Of a stretch of DNA of 64,000 bases, positions 35,741-45,208 are shown piece by piece (the stretch's first letter is position 1; the number at the start of each line of letters is the position of its first letter). Under the pieces are notes generated by a model that was given only the letters and a program-made list of their open reading frames with translations, made no database searches and was not told the DNA's origin. The DNA is from Dyadobacter sp. MSC1_007 (GTDB lineage Bacteria > Bacteroidota > Bacteroidia > Cytophagales > Spirosomataceae), in assembly GCF_023667495.1 (NCBI RefSeq), contig NZ_JAMOZL010000010.1, positions 186,001 through 250,000 on the forward strand. The letters run 5' to 3'. A program made the position numbers and the translations under genes.

Positions 35741-37213
35741 TTATTTCAGGAAATTAACAGTTACATTATTTTTGGTAAGAGACTCATTTTCACCGGCCAG
35801 GTCAAAGGCGGTTTCCTGAAAATTGGTCACGATGTCTTTTTTTGCACCGATCGAGATCAGGTACTTCATCATCACATCGTCTTTCGAGATCATAGCGGCC
35901 TTGTGCAGCGCCGTTATGCCTTCGCTGTTTTTTGCATTGACATCAATATGATAGCTTTCCAGGCGCTTCACCAGCGAGAAGTCATTTTTGGCTACTGCCA
36001 GGTGGTACAATGTATTGCCGTTCTTTTGCGGCTCAGCGATCTTGAAACCTTTGTCCTGAAGAATTTTAGCTTTCGCCTCGAAATCGTCCGTTTTTTGCGC
36101 ATTGTATGATTGCACGAGGTAAAAAGCCAGGTTTTCACCCTTGCTGTCGGTTACATTGACGGATGCACCTTTTGAAATAAGATAGCTTACTATTTCAGGG
36201 GAATTGCCGCGCACTGCCATAGCCAATGCAGTAGCGCCCTTTGCATTGCCCTGATCTACATTTTTAACTTTTGAAACCAGCAGATTCAATGTAGCAGTAT
36301 CGCGGTTGGAAGCAGCTGCATTCATCCATACGGTGTTGCCGTCTTCGTCCGCTTGGTTTACGTCCACACCTTTGCCCAGAAAATATTGGATAATCTCTTC
36401 CTGCTTTGGTCGGCGAACGAGCGCGTGTAATGCATTCTCGCCGTTTTTGCCAATGACGGTCGGTTTCAGTTTCAAACTTTCCAGGTATTGATATACTTCT
36501 ATGCCATTGGGGCCGCGGCGCGAACCCTGAGCGGCCATCAGAAAAGCATTGTCGTTAGCCGGTACACCCTTTTGCAGCAAGGCTTTGAGCACATCGATGT
36601 TACCTGCCCTTGCCGCATAGCTGAATGCATTGTTGCCAGCCGCGTCCGTACTTTTAAGATCCAGGCCTTTTGAAACAAAATAATTGGTAAGTGTAAGGTC
36701 CTTATCGTTGGCTACTGCTACCAGCAGGGCATTGGCGCCATCGTGATTGAGGTCTTTTTTAAGGTTTCCGCCGTTGGCAAGGCAGATATCGTACACTTTG
36801 GTATTCAATTGGCCAGCACCTGCCGCGAAGTTGATCGGAGTGGAACCATGACTGTCGATACCATCAGCTTTTGCACCTTTCGACACGAGATATTCCATGA
36901 TTTCGATGTTGCCCCGGCTGGCTGCCCAGTGCAGATAGTTACGGCTATCGTGTGTGATTTTATTGATTTCGTTGCCTGGCTGCGCCAAAAGGTACTTGAT
37001 CGTTTCGTTGGGTGCCTGCGCATTGATGGCCAGCACGACCGGATCGAAACTTCCGCTATTGAACTGCGCAGGGTTGCTCCCTTTCGCAATTTCCGCTTTG
37101 ACTGCATTGACATCCGGCGAAGTTTTCCAGAATGATTGTTCTAAAAGCACATTTTGCTGGGCATGTGCTGCAAGTGAAAAGAGCACACCGAAGGCGGTAA
37201 GAAGTTTTTTCAT
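35741..37213 (-). CDS. Secreted ankyrin-repeat protein
   Basis: The protein has 490 residues from the start MKKLLTAFGVLFSLAAHAQQ, a signal peptide; the earlier ATG at 37258 adds 15 non-signal residues. About twelve ankyrin repeats run through the whole mature protein, for example RNYLHWAASRGNIEIMEYLV, GNNAFSYAARAGNIDVLKALL and GITALHKAAMISKDDVMMKYL. It is exported to the periplasm or outer surface and probably acts as a binding scaffold. It leads the operon with DUF2271 and the PepSY flavoreductase, so it may assemble that electron-transfer or iron-uptake machinery. That role is inference. Confidence 0.9.
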   Translation of the reverse strand: MKKLLTAFGVLFSLAAHAQQNVLLEQSFWKTSPDVNAVKAEIAKGSNPAQFNSGSFDPVVLAINAQAPNETIKYLLAQPGNEINKITHDSRNYLHWAASRGNIEIMEYLVSKGAKADGIDSHGSTPINFAAGAGQLNTKVYDICLANGGNLKKDLNHDGANALLVAVANDKDLTLTNYFVSKGLDLKSTDAAGNNAFSYAARAGNIDVLKALLQKGVPANDNAFLMAAQGSRRGPNGIEVYQYLESLKLKPTVIGKNGENALHALVRRPKQEEIIQYFLGKGVDVNQADEDGNTVWMNAAASNRDTATLNLLVSKVKNVDQGNAKGATALAMAVRGNSPEIVSYLISKGASVNVTDSKGENLAFYLVQSYNAQKTDDFEAKAKILQDKGFKIAEPQKNGNTLYHLAVAKNDFSLVKRLESYHIDVNAKNSEGITALHKAAMISKDDVMMKYLISIGAKKDIVTNFQETAFDLAGENESLTKNNVTVNFLK

Positions 37214-37277
37214 ATTAATATGATTGATAGGAAGCTGTTTACCTGCCTGGATCTTCACCCCGGGGCGGCAAGGCTGT

Positions 37278-37285
37278 CAAAGTTA
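37278..37285 (-). promoter_or_regulatory. -7 element of the ankyrin/DUF2271/PepSY operon
   Basis: TAACTTTG on the minus strand matches TAnnTTTG exactly, about 65 nt upstream of the ankyrin gene start. A clear -33 TTG at the usual distance was not seen. Confidence 0.5.
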
Positions 37286-37395
37286 CTAATAACTGGTCTA
37301 AATAATAACCTTTGTGAAATTTTGAAACGGTGCAATGGCCGTCACTGGAAGTAGTTTGATCTTTGGCCTTGCTTTTGAACAAAAACTTACCTGAA

Positions 37396-38580
37396 ATGAA
37401 CCGGATAATGCTGAAAATAACGGCCTCTGCTTTCTTACTGGCCCTATTTATTGCCTCAACCAGAGAAAATAAAAACCCTGCCGTACCCTCACCAGTGAAG
37501 GTGGTAGAAGCATTCCCGAAGCTGCATTTCGAGTCCCCGGTTGACCTTACCCACACCAACGACGGTTCAAACAGGTTGTTTGTGCTCGAACAGGAGGGTA
37601 GTATCCGTGTTTTTGAAAATAAAAGCACCGCAGCGGTTTCAAAAGAATTTCTGAATATCCGGAAAAAGGTGAGCTATGGTGGTGAGGCAGGACTGCTCGG
37701 GCTCGCATTCCATCCCGATTATAAAAGCAATGGTTATTTCTACCTGAATTACATGCGCAAAGTGTCAGGGAAGCTGGAAACCGCGATAGTAAGATATAAA
37801 GTAAGCGCCTCCGACAAGGACAAAGCCGATCCGGCCAGCGAAACAGTGCTGTTTACTTTTGATCAGCCGTTCGATAACCACAATGGGGGCGGGATGAAAT
37901 TCGGCAAAGATGGCTATCTGTATATTTCCACCGGTGATGGCGGAAGCTGGGGCGATCCAAGTAACAATGGTCAGAATAAAAGTGCATTATTAGGCAAGAT
38001 ATTACGGGTGGATGTTAATGCTACCGAAAAAGGCAATTACGGCATTCCGAAAGACAATCCGTTTGCGGGAAATAAAGAAGGTTTTAGAGAGGAAGTATAC
38101 GCTTACGGTCTGCGAAACCCGTGGCGGATCAGTTTTGATGACGCTACCAATACACTTTGGGTGGGCGATGTAGGTCAGAATAGTAATGAGGAAATTGACA
38201 TTATTGTCAAAGGTGGTAACTATGGCTGGCGCCAGAAAGAGAGCATTAATTGTTACAATCCTAAAAAAGACTGCATTCAGGAGGGAATGATCGATCCGGT
38301 GATTGATATGCCCCAGGCAAACGGCGAACATTCAATCACCGGCGGTTTTGTGTACCGTGGTAAAAATGTTCCCGCGCTTGAAGGCAAGTATATCTTTGGG
38401 GATTACGTCAGCGGACGCGTGTTTGCATTGGAGACAAAAGACGGAAAAGCCGTCCGCAATAACCTGATTGCGGAAGGCGTTGGCCAGATCTCAGCTTTTG
38501 GGATTGATGCTGCCGGTGAGCTATATATTTGTAATCACGGTAGCGGCAAGATCCTCAAATTCGAAAAGGCTGCTCTTTAA
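37396..38580 (+). CDS. PQQ-dependent sugar dehydrogenase (GSDH / sorbosone dehydrogenase family)
   Basis: The protein has 394 residues from MNRIMLKITASAF, which gives a signal peptide; ATG at 37408 is an alternative and the ATG at 37363 is less likely. It has a six-bladed propeller with the family's order of motifs: GSNRLFVLEQEGSIRVF, YGGEAGLLGLAFHPDY, FDNHNGGGMKFGKDGYLYISTGDGG, YGLRNPWRISFD and VGDVGQNSNEEID. These periplasmic enzymes oxidise aldose sugars using PQQ, passing electrons to the respiratory chain. No PQQ synthesis gene is visible, so the cofactor may come from elsewhere. It stands alone, divergent from the ankyrin operon. Confidence 0.88.
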   Translation: MNRIMLKITASAFLLALFIASTRENKNPAVPSPVKVVEAFPKLHFESPVDLTHTNDGSNRLFVLEQEGSIRVFENKSTAAVSKEFLNIRKKVSYGGEAGLLGLAFHPDYKSNGYFYLNYMRKVSGKLETAIVRYKVSASDKDKADPASETVLFTFDQPFDNHNGGGMKFGKDGYLYISTGDGGSWGDPSNNGQNKSALLGKILRVDVNATEKGNYGIPKDNPFAGNKEGFREEVYAYGLRNPWRISFDDATNTLWVGDVGQNSNEEIDIIVKGGNYGWRQKESINCYNPKKDCIQEGMIDPVIDMPQANGEHSITGGFVYRGKNVPALEGKYIFGDYVSGRVFALETKDGKAVRNNLIAEGVGQISAFGIDAAGELYICNHGSGKILKFEKAAL

Positions 38581-38584
38581 TTGT

Positions 38585-38821
38585 TCAGGCGTAAGCCAGT
38601 TTATGCAGAATCGCCGAATTATCGACAATCGGTTGGAGATTCAGGTTTGGTGATATTTCCATATAAGAAATCACACGAACATCGGTAAAATCGGGATTAA
38701 ATTCCTTAAAATCATTGATGAGGTCGGTTTCTGAAATAATCGAACCTGCCTCAAAATTGTACGATTTGGTGAAAATTGCCCCATTGTTTTTTGCGGACAT
38801 TGTCAGTAGGAATTTCGGCAT
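38585..38821 (-). CDS. Small hypothetical protein
   Basis: The protein has 78 residues from the start MPKFLLTMSAKNNGA; a longer frame to 38926 has no family features. The composition is mixed and globular (FEAGSIISETDLINDFKEF, DVRVISYMEISPNLNLQ). There is no signal peptide or membrane span. It lies convergent to the sugar dehydrogenase (4 bp apart) and downstream of the sialic-acid operon by 108 bp. No function was recognised; reality as a gene is likely but not certain. Confidence 0.5.
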   Translation of the reverse strand: MPKFLLTMSAKNNGAIFTKSYNFEAGSIISETDLINDFKEFNPDFTDVRVISYMEISPNLNLQPIVDNSAILHKLAYA

Positions 38822-38929
38822 GACGCTGTTATTAACAGATTTTGAGATAGTTGCGATTGGTTTTAACCAGTAAATCACTGATTTATACCAATATATTGCA
38901 AAAACCTTGCCAATGTCCTTCCACAAAGC

Positions 38930-41443
38930 TTACCCTTTTGGAAAGGCTTTGCTCACAATGAGCCCGAAAATGACGCAGCCAAATATGCCTACGCCCGGGT
39001 AAAGGAAAAAGTGGATCCAGCCATTTGCTTGTACGAAATAGAGCAGGACGGCGCTTAGAAAGAACCCGACCAGAATCCCGGTGCTGTTGATAGACCGGAA
39101 GAATATCCCAGCCACAAACATCCCAGCCAAACAGCCGCCGAAGATGCCGATCAGTTTAAGGTACTGGTCCCAGATGCTATTATTTTCAATATAAACCAGC
39201 CAAACGGCAATGCCTATACCTGCGGCACCAAGCGCCAATGTGGTTAAGCGTGCAAAACGAAAACGGTCCTTATCACTGGATGCTGGCACAAAATGCCGGA
39301 AAAAATCAGTCGTCACCACAGTAGCAATGGAGTTCATGGATGAGCTGATGGTCGACATGGTGGCTGCAAACAAACCGGCGATCACAAGCCCGCGCAAGCC
39401 CGCGGGAAGGCGGGTGGAAATGAACCATGGGAAAATATCATCGGTACGGGCCATGGGGTTCAGCAATTGCGGCTCGTGCTTGAAATAGACCCATAATGCA
39501 GTTCCTACCATAAAAAAAATGAGCGTGGCCGGGATCACCAGAAATGCATTCGTCCAGATGGACCTGCGGGCCTCAGCTTCGGTAGACGTGGTAAGGTAAC
39601 GCTGTACCACAACTTGGTCCGACGAATAGGTGACGATCTGTGTGAGGAAGTTGCCGACTAGCACCACCCACAAGACCGGCTCAGTAATAGCCCAGCCACT
39701 ATTGACCATGTGAAATTTGCCTGCATCGTTGGCCTGGGAAATCAGCGGGCCGAACCCGCCGGATGCATTGGCTATAAAGAACAGGCTCAGAAACGCCCCG
39801 CCCAGCAAAACGCCTACCTGCATCACCTCCGTCCAGACCACGGCTTCAATGCCACCAGAAATGGTGTAAGCAGTGGTGATAAGGCTGGTAAGGACAATGC
39901 ACAGCATGAGGTTCATACCGGTTACCGTGCTGAGTACCAGCGCCGGGAGGTAAATGACGATCCCCAATCGCCCAACCTGGAAAATGACGAATGTAAGGCT
40001 CCCCACCAGCTTGACTGTCGTATTAAAACGGAATGCGAGGTATTCGTAAACGCTGGTGATTTTGAGTTTGCGGAAATAGGGGAGGAAAAACCAGATGATA
40101 ACCGGTGCCACGACGATGATCATCGCATTGGCAAAGATATAGGTCCAGTCTGTCGCGTAGGTTTTCGCAGGAATGGCGATGAATGTGAGCGCGCTTAGCT
40201 TGCTACCGAAAATACTCAATCCTGCGGCCCACCACGGAATATTTTGTCCACCCAAAAAGAAATCGTCGGTACTAGCGCCCATTTTCCGGGATACATAAAT
40301 GCTGATGCCCAGTACCAGTAAAAAGTAAACCGACACTACGCCCCAGTCGATCCCGTTGAAAGTGCCGGTACTGACCGTCGGTGTTGCCGCGGCAATACGG
40401 GGCGTGCGAATGCCGGGTTTCACCTCGCCATTGGGAATGATGAGCTCCCCGTTCCAGACCACCAGCGGCGTGGTTACGGCAGCACCCTGGCCGTCGGAAG
40501 CGAATGTGCCCATTGGTGCCCAGCTGTCAGTAATGCTGTGATAAGCGAGCATTTCGTTACGAAAGCCGGGGTGTTTGTCCTTCAATTCCATCACACGATG
40601 CGCATTAGCACCATCGTCCCCGCCCACAATGAGCAGGTGCGATTGCCCGGCCGCATAAGCAGGCGACGGCGCTGCGGCGACCGCGTTAGGAACATCACTG
40701 ACCCTTTTCCAGCCCTGCGAGCCGGGATGATATGCCCAGCTTTCTTTCAGATATGTTCTTTTAATATTCCCTGTTTCCGGATCTTTCGAAAGCTCGACAC
40801 CGCTGAAAAGGAAAAAGCGTCCGTCCTGCGCACCAGCAACCGACAGCATTCGGCCGTTTCCGGGGCATGGAGGCAGTTCTTTCCATTGTTTTTTCTGTAA
40901 ATCAAACTCCCAGAACTTTCGCAATGCAATGGTGTCGGTCGGGGATGTGGTTCCTCCTGCGACGTAAATTTTGCCATTTAACAATGCGCCGGATGCGTAG
41001 GCCAGCGGCGTTGGAAGGGCTGGTAATGCAATTTCTGAGATGGTACCGGCATTCCAGACGACGAAAAATGCTTCGTTATAATGCCTGGCCGCGTCCGCGC
41101 CACCGAGGCAGAAGATCCCTTCCGGCGTGGTAAGCGACAAGCCATAACCCATCTTGTGCGGGAGCTTGCCAGCCTTTTTCCACGCTGCGGAAGCACTTTC
41201 CAGCACGTAAATGTCGTCATACCAGGTTTTGGGATGATTACCCCACGGACCGGCATTTTCAGGGAAATTGGCACCTCCGGCGACAATAAGCGCGCCATTA
41301 CTCACACCGGCATATGCCCCCGCAAACCCGACGGCATCGGGAATGGGAGGCAGGCTCTTCCATTGTAGCATGGAGACCGCGGATTGACCGAAAACAGTCA
41401 TAGTTTGGATTAACAGAAATAAAACAGACAGGGAACGGTTCAT
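38930..41443 (-). CDS. Kelch-type mutarotase fused to sodium:solute symporter
   Basis: The protein has 837 residues. A signal peptide (about 1-19, ending VFGQ) leads into a periplasmic six-bladed kelch propeller (about 22-355) with AGAYAGVSNGALIVAGGANF, MGYGLSLTTPEGIFCLGG and HLLIVGGDDGANA. It resembles the sialic acid mutarotase NanM. From about 365 there are some 13 membrane spans of a sodium/solute symporter: FFLGGQNIPWWAAGLSIFGSKLSALTF, YTISGGIEAVVWTEVMQ and YSSDQVVVQRYLTT. The fusion would place sugar anomer conversion directly at the transporter mouth. Its ATG overlaps the stop of the lyase gene (TGATG), and it is the last gene of the sialic-acid operon. Confidence 0.88.
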   Translation of the reverse strand: MNRSLSVLFLLIQTMTVFGQSAVSMLQWKSLPPIPDAVGFAGAYAGVSNGALIVAGGANFPENAGPWGNHPKTWYDDIYVLESASAAWKKAGKLPHKMGYGLSLTTPEGIFCLGGADAARHYNEAFFVVWNAGTISEIALPALPTPLAYASGALLNGKIYVAGGTTSPTDTIALRKFWEFDLQKKQWKELPPCPGNGRMLSVAGAQDGRFFLFSGVELSKDPETGNIKRTYLKESWAYHPGSQGWKRVSDVPNAVAAAPSPAYAAGQSHLLIVGGDDGANAHRVMELKDKHPGFRNEMLAYHSITDSWAPMGTFASDGQGAAVTTPLVVWNGELIIPNGEVKPGIRTPRIAAATPTVSTGTFNGIDWGVVSVYFLLVLGISIYVSRKMGASTDDFFLGGQNIPWWAAGLSIFGSKLSALTFIAIPAKTYATDWTYIFANAMIIVVAPVIIWFFLPYFRKLKITSVYEYLAFRFNTTVKLVGSLTFVIFQVGRLGIVIYLPALVLSTVTGMNLMLCIVLTSLITTAYTISGGIEAVVWTEVMQVGVLLGGAFLSLFFIANASGGFGPLISQANDAGKFHMVNSGWAITEPVLWVVLVGNFLTQIVTYSSDQVVVQRYLTTSTEAEARRSIWTNAFLVIPATLIFFMVGTALWVYFKHEPQLLNPMARTDDIFPWFISTRLPAGLRGLVIAGLFAATMSTISSSMNSIATVVTTDFFRHFVPASSDKDRFRFARLTTLALGAAGIGIAVWLVYIENNSIWDQYLKLIGIFGGCLAGMFVAGIFFRSINSTGILVGFFLSAVLLYFVQANGWIHFFLYPGVGIFGCVIFGLIVSKAFPKG

Positions 41444-42393
41444 CAGAGGTTGTTTTCAAAGGCCGAGACAGCATCGCCGGTTTTCAGCAACTCAAAAAAC
41501 CGCATGTCTGTAAGCTGTTTGTGCAGGGATTCATATTGTGTTTCTGAAAGTTCGACCAATGGCAGGCGGCAGGGGCCCATATCAAAACCCAGCATTTTCA
41601 TCACCGCTTTCTGGGCGGGAATAGGAGGGAACTGCACCACTATCCGCACCATTTCCACACAAAAAAGCATTTGTTTTCGTGCCGATTCCATGTCGCCCCG
41701 CTCGAAATACTCCCGGACTTTCAGGTAAAAAGGAGCCGCAAAATTGAACGTGCTCCCGATCGAACCCTTCGCTCCCATAGACAATGCAGGTAGATGATTT
41801 TCGTCGAAACCATACAGTATATCATATTTTCCTCCCTCATAATTGAGGCACGACTGGTATTCCCAAAGCGTAGCCGCAGTGTATTTCACGCCCGCGAAAT
41901 TGGGAATCTGGCGGGCTGCAATGCCCATAAAATCGAGGACATCTACCGAAAAGCCGGTGAGGCTAGGGATATGATAGTAATAAAAAGGCAGTTCCGGGGC
42001 TGCGGAGGCAATCTCGGTCATGCAATCGGCCAGGTTCTGTACGGAGGTCGGCTTAAAGTAGAATGCGGCAATGGACGAAATCGCGTCTGCGCCTACGTGC
42101 TGTGCGTGGCTCACGAGCTTACGTGCCTCCGCAATGCTGGCGTGCCCAACGTGTACAATCGTGCGCAGACAACCTTTCGCGAGCCGGACAACTTGCTCCG
42201 CGACCTTCATGCGTTCGTCGAGGGTGAGGTTTGGGCCTTCGCCGTTGCTGCCACAGATGAATATGCCGCTCAGGCCGGTTGCAGCCAGATGGTCGACCAA
42301 TGCAGGCAGTAGATCATAATTTACAGAGCCGTCGGCGTGTAGCGGAGTGAAAAGTGCGGCGATAAGGCCGTCGGTGTGTTGGATCGTAGTCAT
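41443..42393 (-). CDS. nanA: N-acetylneuraminate lyase
   Basis: The protein has 316 residues, a class I aldolase of the DHDPS/NAL family. It has IFICGSNGEGPNLTLDER near the N-terminus, catalytic tyrosine region FYYYHIPSLTGFSVDV, Schiff-base lysine in FAGVKYTAATL, then YDILYGFDENHLPALSMGAKGSIGSTFN. The GVKYT, GFDE and GSIGSTFN features fit sialic acid lyases better than dihydrodipicolinate synthases. It splits N-acetylneuraminate into N-acetylmannosamine and pyruvate in the cytoplasm. It sits between sialidase and transporter genes. The next pathway steps (ManNAc kinase or epimerase) are not in the window. Confidence 0.85.
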   Translation of the reverse strand: MTTIQHTDGLIAALFTPLHADGSVNYDLLPALVDHLAATGLSGIFICGSNGEGPNLTLDERMKVAEQVVRLAKGCLRTIVHVGHASIAEARKLVSHAQHVGADAISSIAAFYFKPTSVQNLADCMTEIASAAPELPFYYYHIPSLTGFSVDVLDFMGIAARQIPNFAGVKYTAATLWEYQSCLNYEGGKYDILYGFDENHLPALSMGAKGSIGSTFNFAAPFYLKVREYFERGDMESARKQMLFCVEMVRIVVQFPPIPAQKAVMKMLGFDMGPCRLPLVELSETQYESLHKQLTDMRFFELLKTGDAVSAFENNL

Positions 42394-42415
42394 GTTTTTG
42401 AAAAAAAGAAATCAG

Positions 42416-43573
42416 TTATTTGCGGTCGGCGAAAAGCCACTGCGGGGTAATGGTTTGAAAAATGATCTGTTCGTAAGCGCCAGTCTTGCCAGCTTCATAC
42501 AAGCATAGAATGCGGCCGTCGGGCAATGCGGCAAGACTTGAATAGGCGGACGGGCCGGGGAATATGGTTTTGATGACCGGCCAAGTTTCGCCATTGTCGA
42601 AACTTGCGCGGAGCGTGAGATTATGCCTTTTGGTGGTGCTGGCTGGGTTCAGGAAAAGCATAGCGGGCTTCGCTTTTTTTCCGGTCGGTTCGTATCTCAG
42701 GACCGCAGCCTGGCATACTGGTTCTACGAGTTCGTCAATGTCCTCAGGAGCTGTCCAGCTCACGCCGCCATCATAGCTCAGCGACTGTGCCCTGTGCCCA
42801 CGCCCGAAATACGACCGCATGTTCATCAGCAAAGTGCCATTCCCGTCGGTCAGTTCCACAACCTGGCATTCGTTCATTTTTGGCGTTATAATGCCTCCGA
42901 GCTGCCATGTTTTGCCGTGATCGTCGCTGTAAATGGCGTGCGAACCATATTCGAATGGGCCATTTCGGACTTTTCCGTTCGGATCGTCGTAGCTGAAATC
43001 GCAGGGGATCACCAGCCGACCTTTCCTCGGGCCGTGCTTGATCTGGATGCCGACGCCCGGGCCGGTCGCATACCAGCCCCATTCCGGTTTTTTTGTGGTT
43101 TGGGTTATATTAACCGGTTTCGCCCAGGTAAGGCCATCGTCGGTGCTTCGCGAGAGCCACACCGTCCTGGTCGATCCGCTTTTTTTAGTGATAATGTCTT
43201 TTTCCGGAACGTCGCCGCCGTTTTGGGTGAGCAAGAGTAGTATTTCACCTGTTTCTTCGTCGAGTACCGGGCATGGGTTACCGCACGTGTTGGTACCATC
43301 GTCCCAAACCACCTGCTGTGCGCCCCAGGTTTTGCCGTTGTCGGTGGAGCGTTTCATTAGCAAGTCAATATTGCCGGCATCGCCTGCGCCATCTTTGCGT
43401 CCTTCACAAAAAGCGATGAGCGCTCCGTTTTTGGCCCGGATCAGCGCGGGTATGCGGTAGCTTTTGTAGCCATTTTCGCCCGCGGTAAAAAGTGCCTGCT
43501 GGTCGGGGGCTGTTTGTGCAAAGGCCTGCCATGCGACAAGTAAAAAGGCAAATGCCAGAAGCGGTTTTTTGAT
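42416..43573 (-). CDS. Exo-alpha-sialidase (GH33-type)
   Basis: The protein has 385 residues from the start MIKKPLLAFAFLLVAWQA, a signal peptide; the ATG at 43615 gives an extra 14 residues. It is a six-bladed sialidase propeller with the RIP motif in YKSYRIPALIRA. There are five Asp-boxes: STDNGKTW, STDDGLTW, SDDHGKTW, SYDGGVSW and SFDNGETW. Further conserved sites are an active-site arginine region MNMRSYFGRG and the nucleophilic tyrosine in PSAYSSLAAL. It removes terminal sialic acids from glycans outside the inner membrane. It is cotranscribed with SusCD, the lyase and the transporter. Confidence 0.92.
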   Translation of the reverse strand: MKKPLLAFAFLLVAWQAFAQTAPDQQALFTAGENGYKSYRIPALIRAKNGALIAFCEGRKDGAGDAGNIDLLMKRSTDNGKTWGAQQVVWDDGTNTCGNPCPVLDEETGEILLLLTQNGGDVPEKDIITKKSGSTRTVWLSRSTDDGLTWAKPVNITQTTKKPEWGWYATGPGVGIQIKHGPRKGRLVIPCDFSYDDPNGKVRNGPFEYGSHAIYSDDHGKTWQLGGIITPKMNECQVVELTDGNGTLLMNMRSYFGRGHRAQSLSYDGGVSWTAPEDIDELVEPVCQAAVLRYEPTGKKAKPAMLFLNPASTTKRHNLTLRASFDNGETWPVIKTIFPGPSAYSSLAALPDGRILCLYEAGKTGAYEQIIFQTITPQWLFADRK

Positions 43574-43616
43574 CATCGATTGAAAAATATATTTAAAAAA
43601 ACATCTGTAACGCATA

Positions 43617-45089
43617 TCAATATCCTTCTGTTTGAGCCAGTTTGCTGTTGTTGGCCAGCACTGTGGTATTCAGCGGCCAAAAAAGCGGCGTTTTCTTACC
43701 AATCAGATTAGGCACAAATTGATACACGTCGATTGTGCCACCTTTGTGAAACCTGACAAGGTCGTACCACCTTTTGTTTTCGAAATAGAGCTCGCGGCCG
43801 CGCTCGTCCAGGATCTCCTTTTCCACCGCTGCTTTGGTCTCAGCACCAGCATAGGCTGGTATGCCGGCCCGTACACGGACTTTATTGAGATAAACCATCG
43901 CGTCCTTGACATTGCCCAAACCCGCATAAGCTTCGGCTTTCATCAGATAAAGATCCGCCAGGCGGAATATAATGATCTCATTGTCAGATATGCGGTCGTC
44001 CGAATATTTGGTGCCGGGATATTTGGTGATCCACGAGATTTTCGGGCCGCTGGCCTGGCGTTCGGTTATCCAGGTGAATGGAATGCGCTTGTCGCCTGGG
44101 CTTTTGGAGAATAAGGCCTTTGATAATGTGCTGATCTGATAGGCGCCCTGCCCTGTAGCTGACGTTTGTGTGTAGGGAAGACTGTCGAGATTAAGCGCTC
44201 CCTGCACGATGGTCATGAATGGCAATGCATTGACGCCATAATTTCCACCCGTTTCATCGCGACTGTAATAGGCCGATAAAATAATTTCGGGATTCACCGG
44301 TGCACGAAGCCCGGTAACGTTTTTGAAATCTGCATTAAGTGAAACGCCCGACGCCTCTACTTCGCTTACAGCAGCGATTGCCGCCTCAAAGTCGGCATTG
44401 CCGCCACTCAACACCTTGGCACTCCAAAGTTTCGCTTCTGCCCTGAGCGCCTGTGCGGAGGCATAACTAAACCGGTATTTGCTGGGGTAGGAAGCGGGCG
44501 AGAAGGTGCCGATCGATTTATACAAATTGGTTGCCTGGTCCAGGTCCGCATGGATCTGCTTCATCACCTCACTTGCCGGAGAGCGGGGCAGGAGCGGCAC
44601 ATTTTCGTCGGTAATGGCTTGCAGCATGAGCGGCGTGTCGCCGATAATACGGGTGAGATGGAAGTAAAAATAAGCCCGCAAGCTGTATGTTTCAGCCAGA
44701 ATGCGTTTTCTCGTGTCAGGATTGGCTGCAAAAGGAAAACCTTCTATTTTAGCAAGCAGCAGGTTACAATTTCCGATCGCTTTATACCAGTCATTGTAGT
44801 TGATCGCCCCGGACGTCGGCGTAATGATCTGCGACCATGCCACCCCGAACCGTGAATTGGAACCGGCCACAAGTTCTTCACTGCGTTCAGTGCCATAGGT
44901 TACATTGTTGGCAAAAGTCCGCATGTAGGTATAAATCCCGGTCAGGTAAGGCTCGAAATCGCCTTCGTTTTGGAAATAAACAGCTTCTGTAATGCTGGAT
45001 TGCGGTTTTACATCCAACAGGCTATCGCAGGAAGTGACAACGGAAAGTATCAAGGCCGCAAGGCTGAGAGTTTTAATTTTTGGGTTCAT
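43617..45089 (-). CDS. SusD/RagB-family glycan-binding lipoprotein
   Basis: The protein has 490 residues. The signal peptide ends in lipobox SVVTSC (Cys21), so it is a surface lipoprotein. The SusD core is present: NDWYKAIGNCNLLLAKIEGF, RILAETYSLRAYFYFHLTRIIGD, then the C-terminal RLADLYLMKAEAYAGLGN, YLNKVRVRAGIP and ILDERGRELYFENKRWYDLVRF. It forms the lid of the SusC pore and binds the incoming glycan, presumably sialylated sugars or free sialic acid here. The 119-bp gap after susC contains a long inverted repeat. Confidence 0.95.
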   Translation of the reverse strand: MNPKIKTLSLAALILSVVTSCDSLLDVKPQSSITEAVYFQNEGDFEPYLTGIYTYMRTFANNVTYGTERSEELVAGSNSRFGVAWSQIITPTSGAINYNDWYKAIGNCNLLLAKIEGFPFAANPDTRKRILAETYSLRAYFYFHLTRIIGDTPLMLQAITDENVPLLPRSPASEVMKQIHADLDQATNLYKSIGTFSPASYPSKYRFSYASAQALRAEAKLWSAKVLSGGNADFEAAIAAVSEVEASGVSLNADFKNVTGLRAPVNPEIILSAYYSRDETGGNYGVNALPFMTIVQGALNLDSLPYTQTSATGQGAYQISTLSKALFSKSPGDKRIPFTWITERQASGPKISWITKYPGTKYSDDRISDNEIIIFRLADLYLMKAEAYAGLGNVKDAMVYLNKVRVRAGIPAYAGAETKAAVEKEILDERGRELYFENKRWYDLVRFHKGGTIDVYQFVPNLIGKKTPLFWPLNTTVLANNSKLAQTEGY

Positions 45090-45116
45090 AATCGTAAGTC
45101 GATTTACAAGCCATAT

Positions 45117-45188
45117 GCTATAAGCTTTTAGCAGTAGGCTTATTTTAGATTGTTTTTTGGGATTGCAAAAGCCCAGTCAGCTTATAGC
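45117..45188. repeat. Inverted repeat between susC and susD
   Basis: GCTATAAGCT (45117-45126) is exactly inverted at 45179-45188 (AGCTTATAGC), enclosing 52 nt. More AGCTTA/TAGC units flank the right arm (CTATAGCTTAAAGCTTAGAGCT, read in parts). The transcript could fold into a long hairpin that sets the ratio of SusC to SusD message or stabilises the 3' part of the operon. Confidence 0.6.
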
Positions 45189-45208
45189 CTATAGCTTAAA
45201 GCTTAGAG

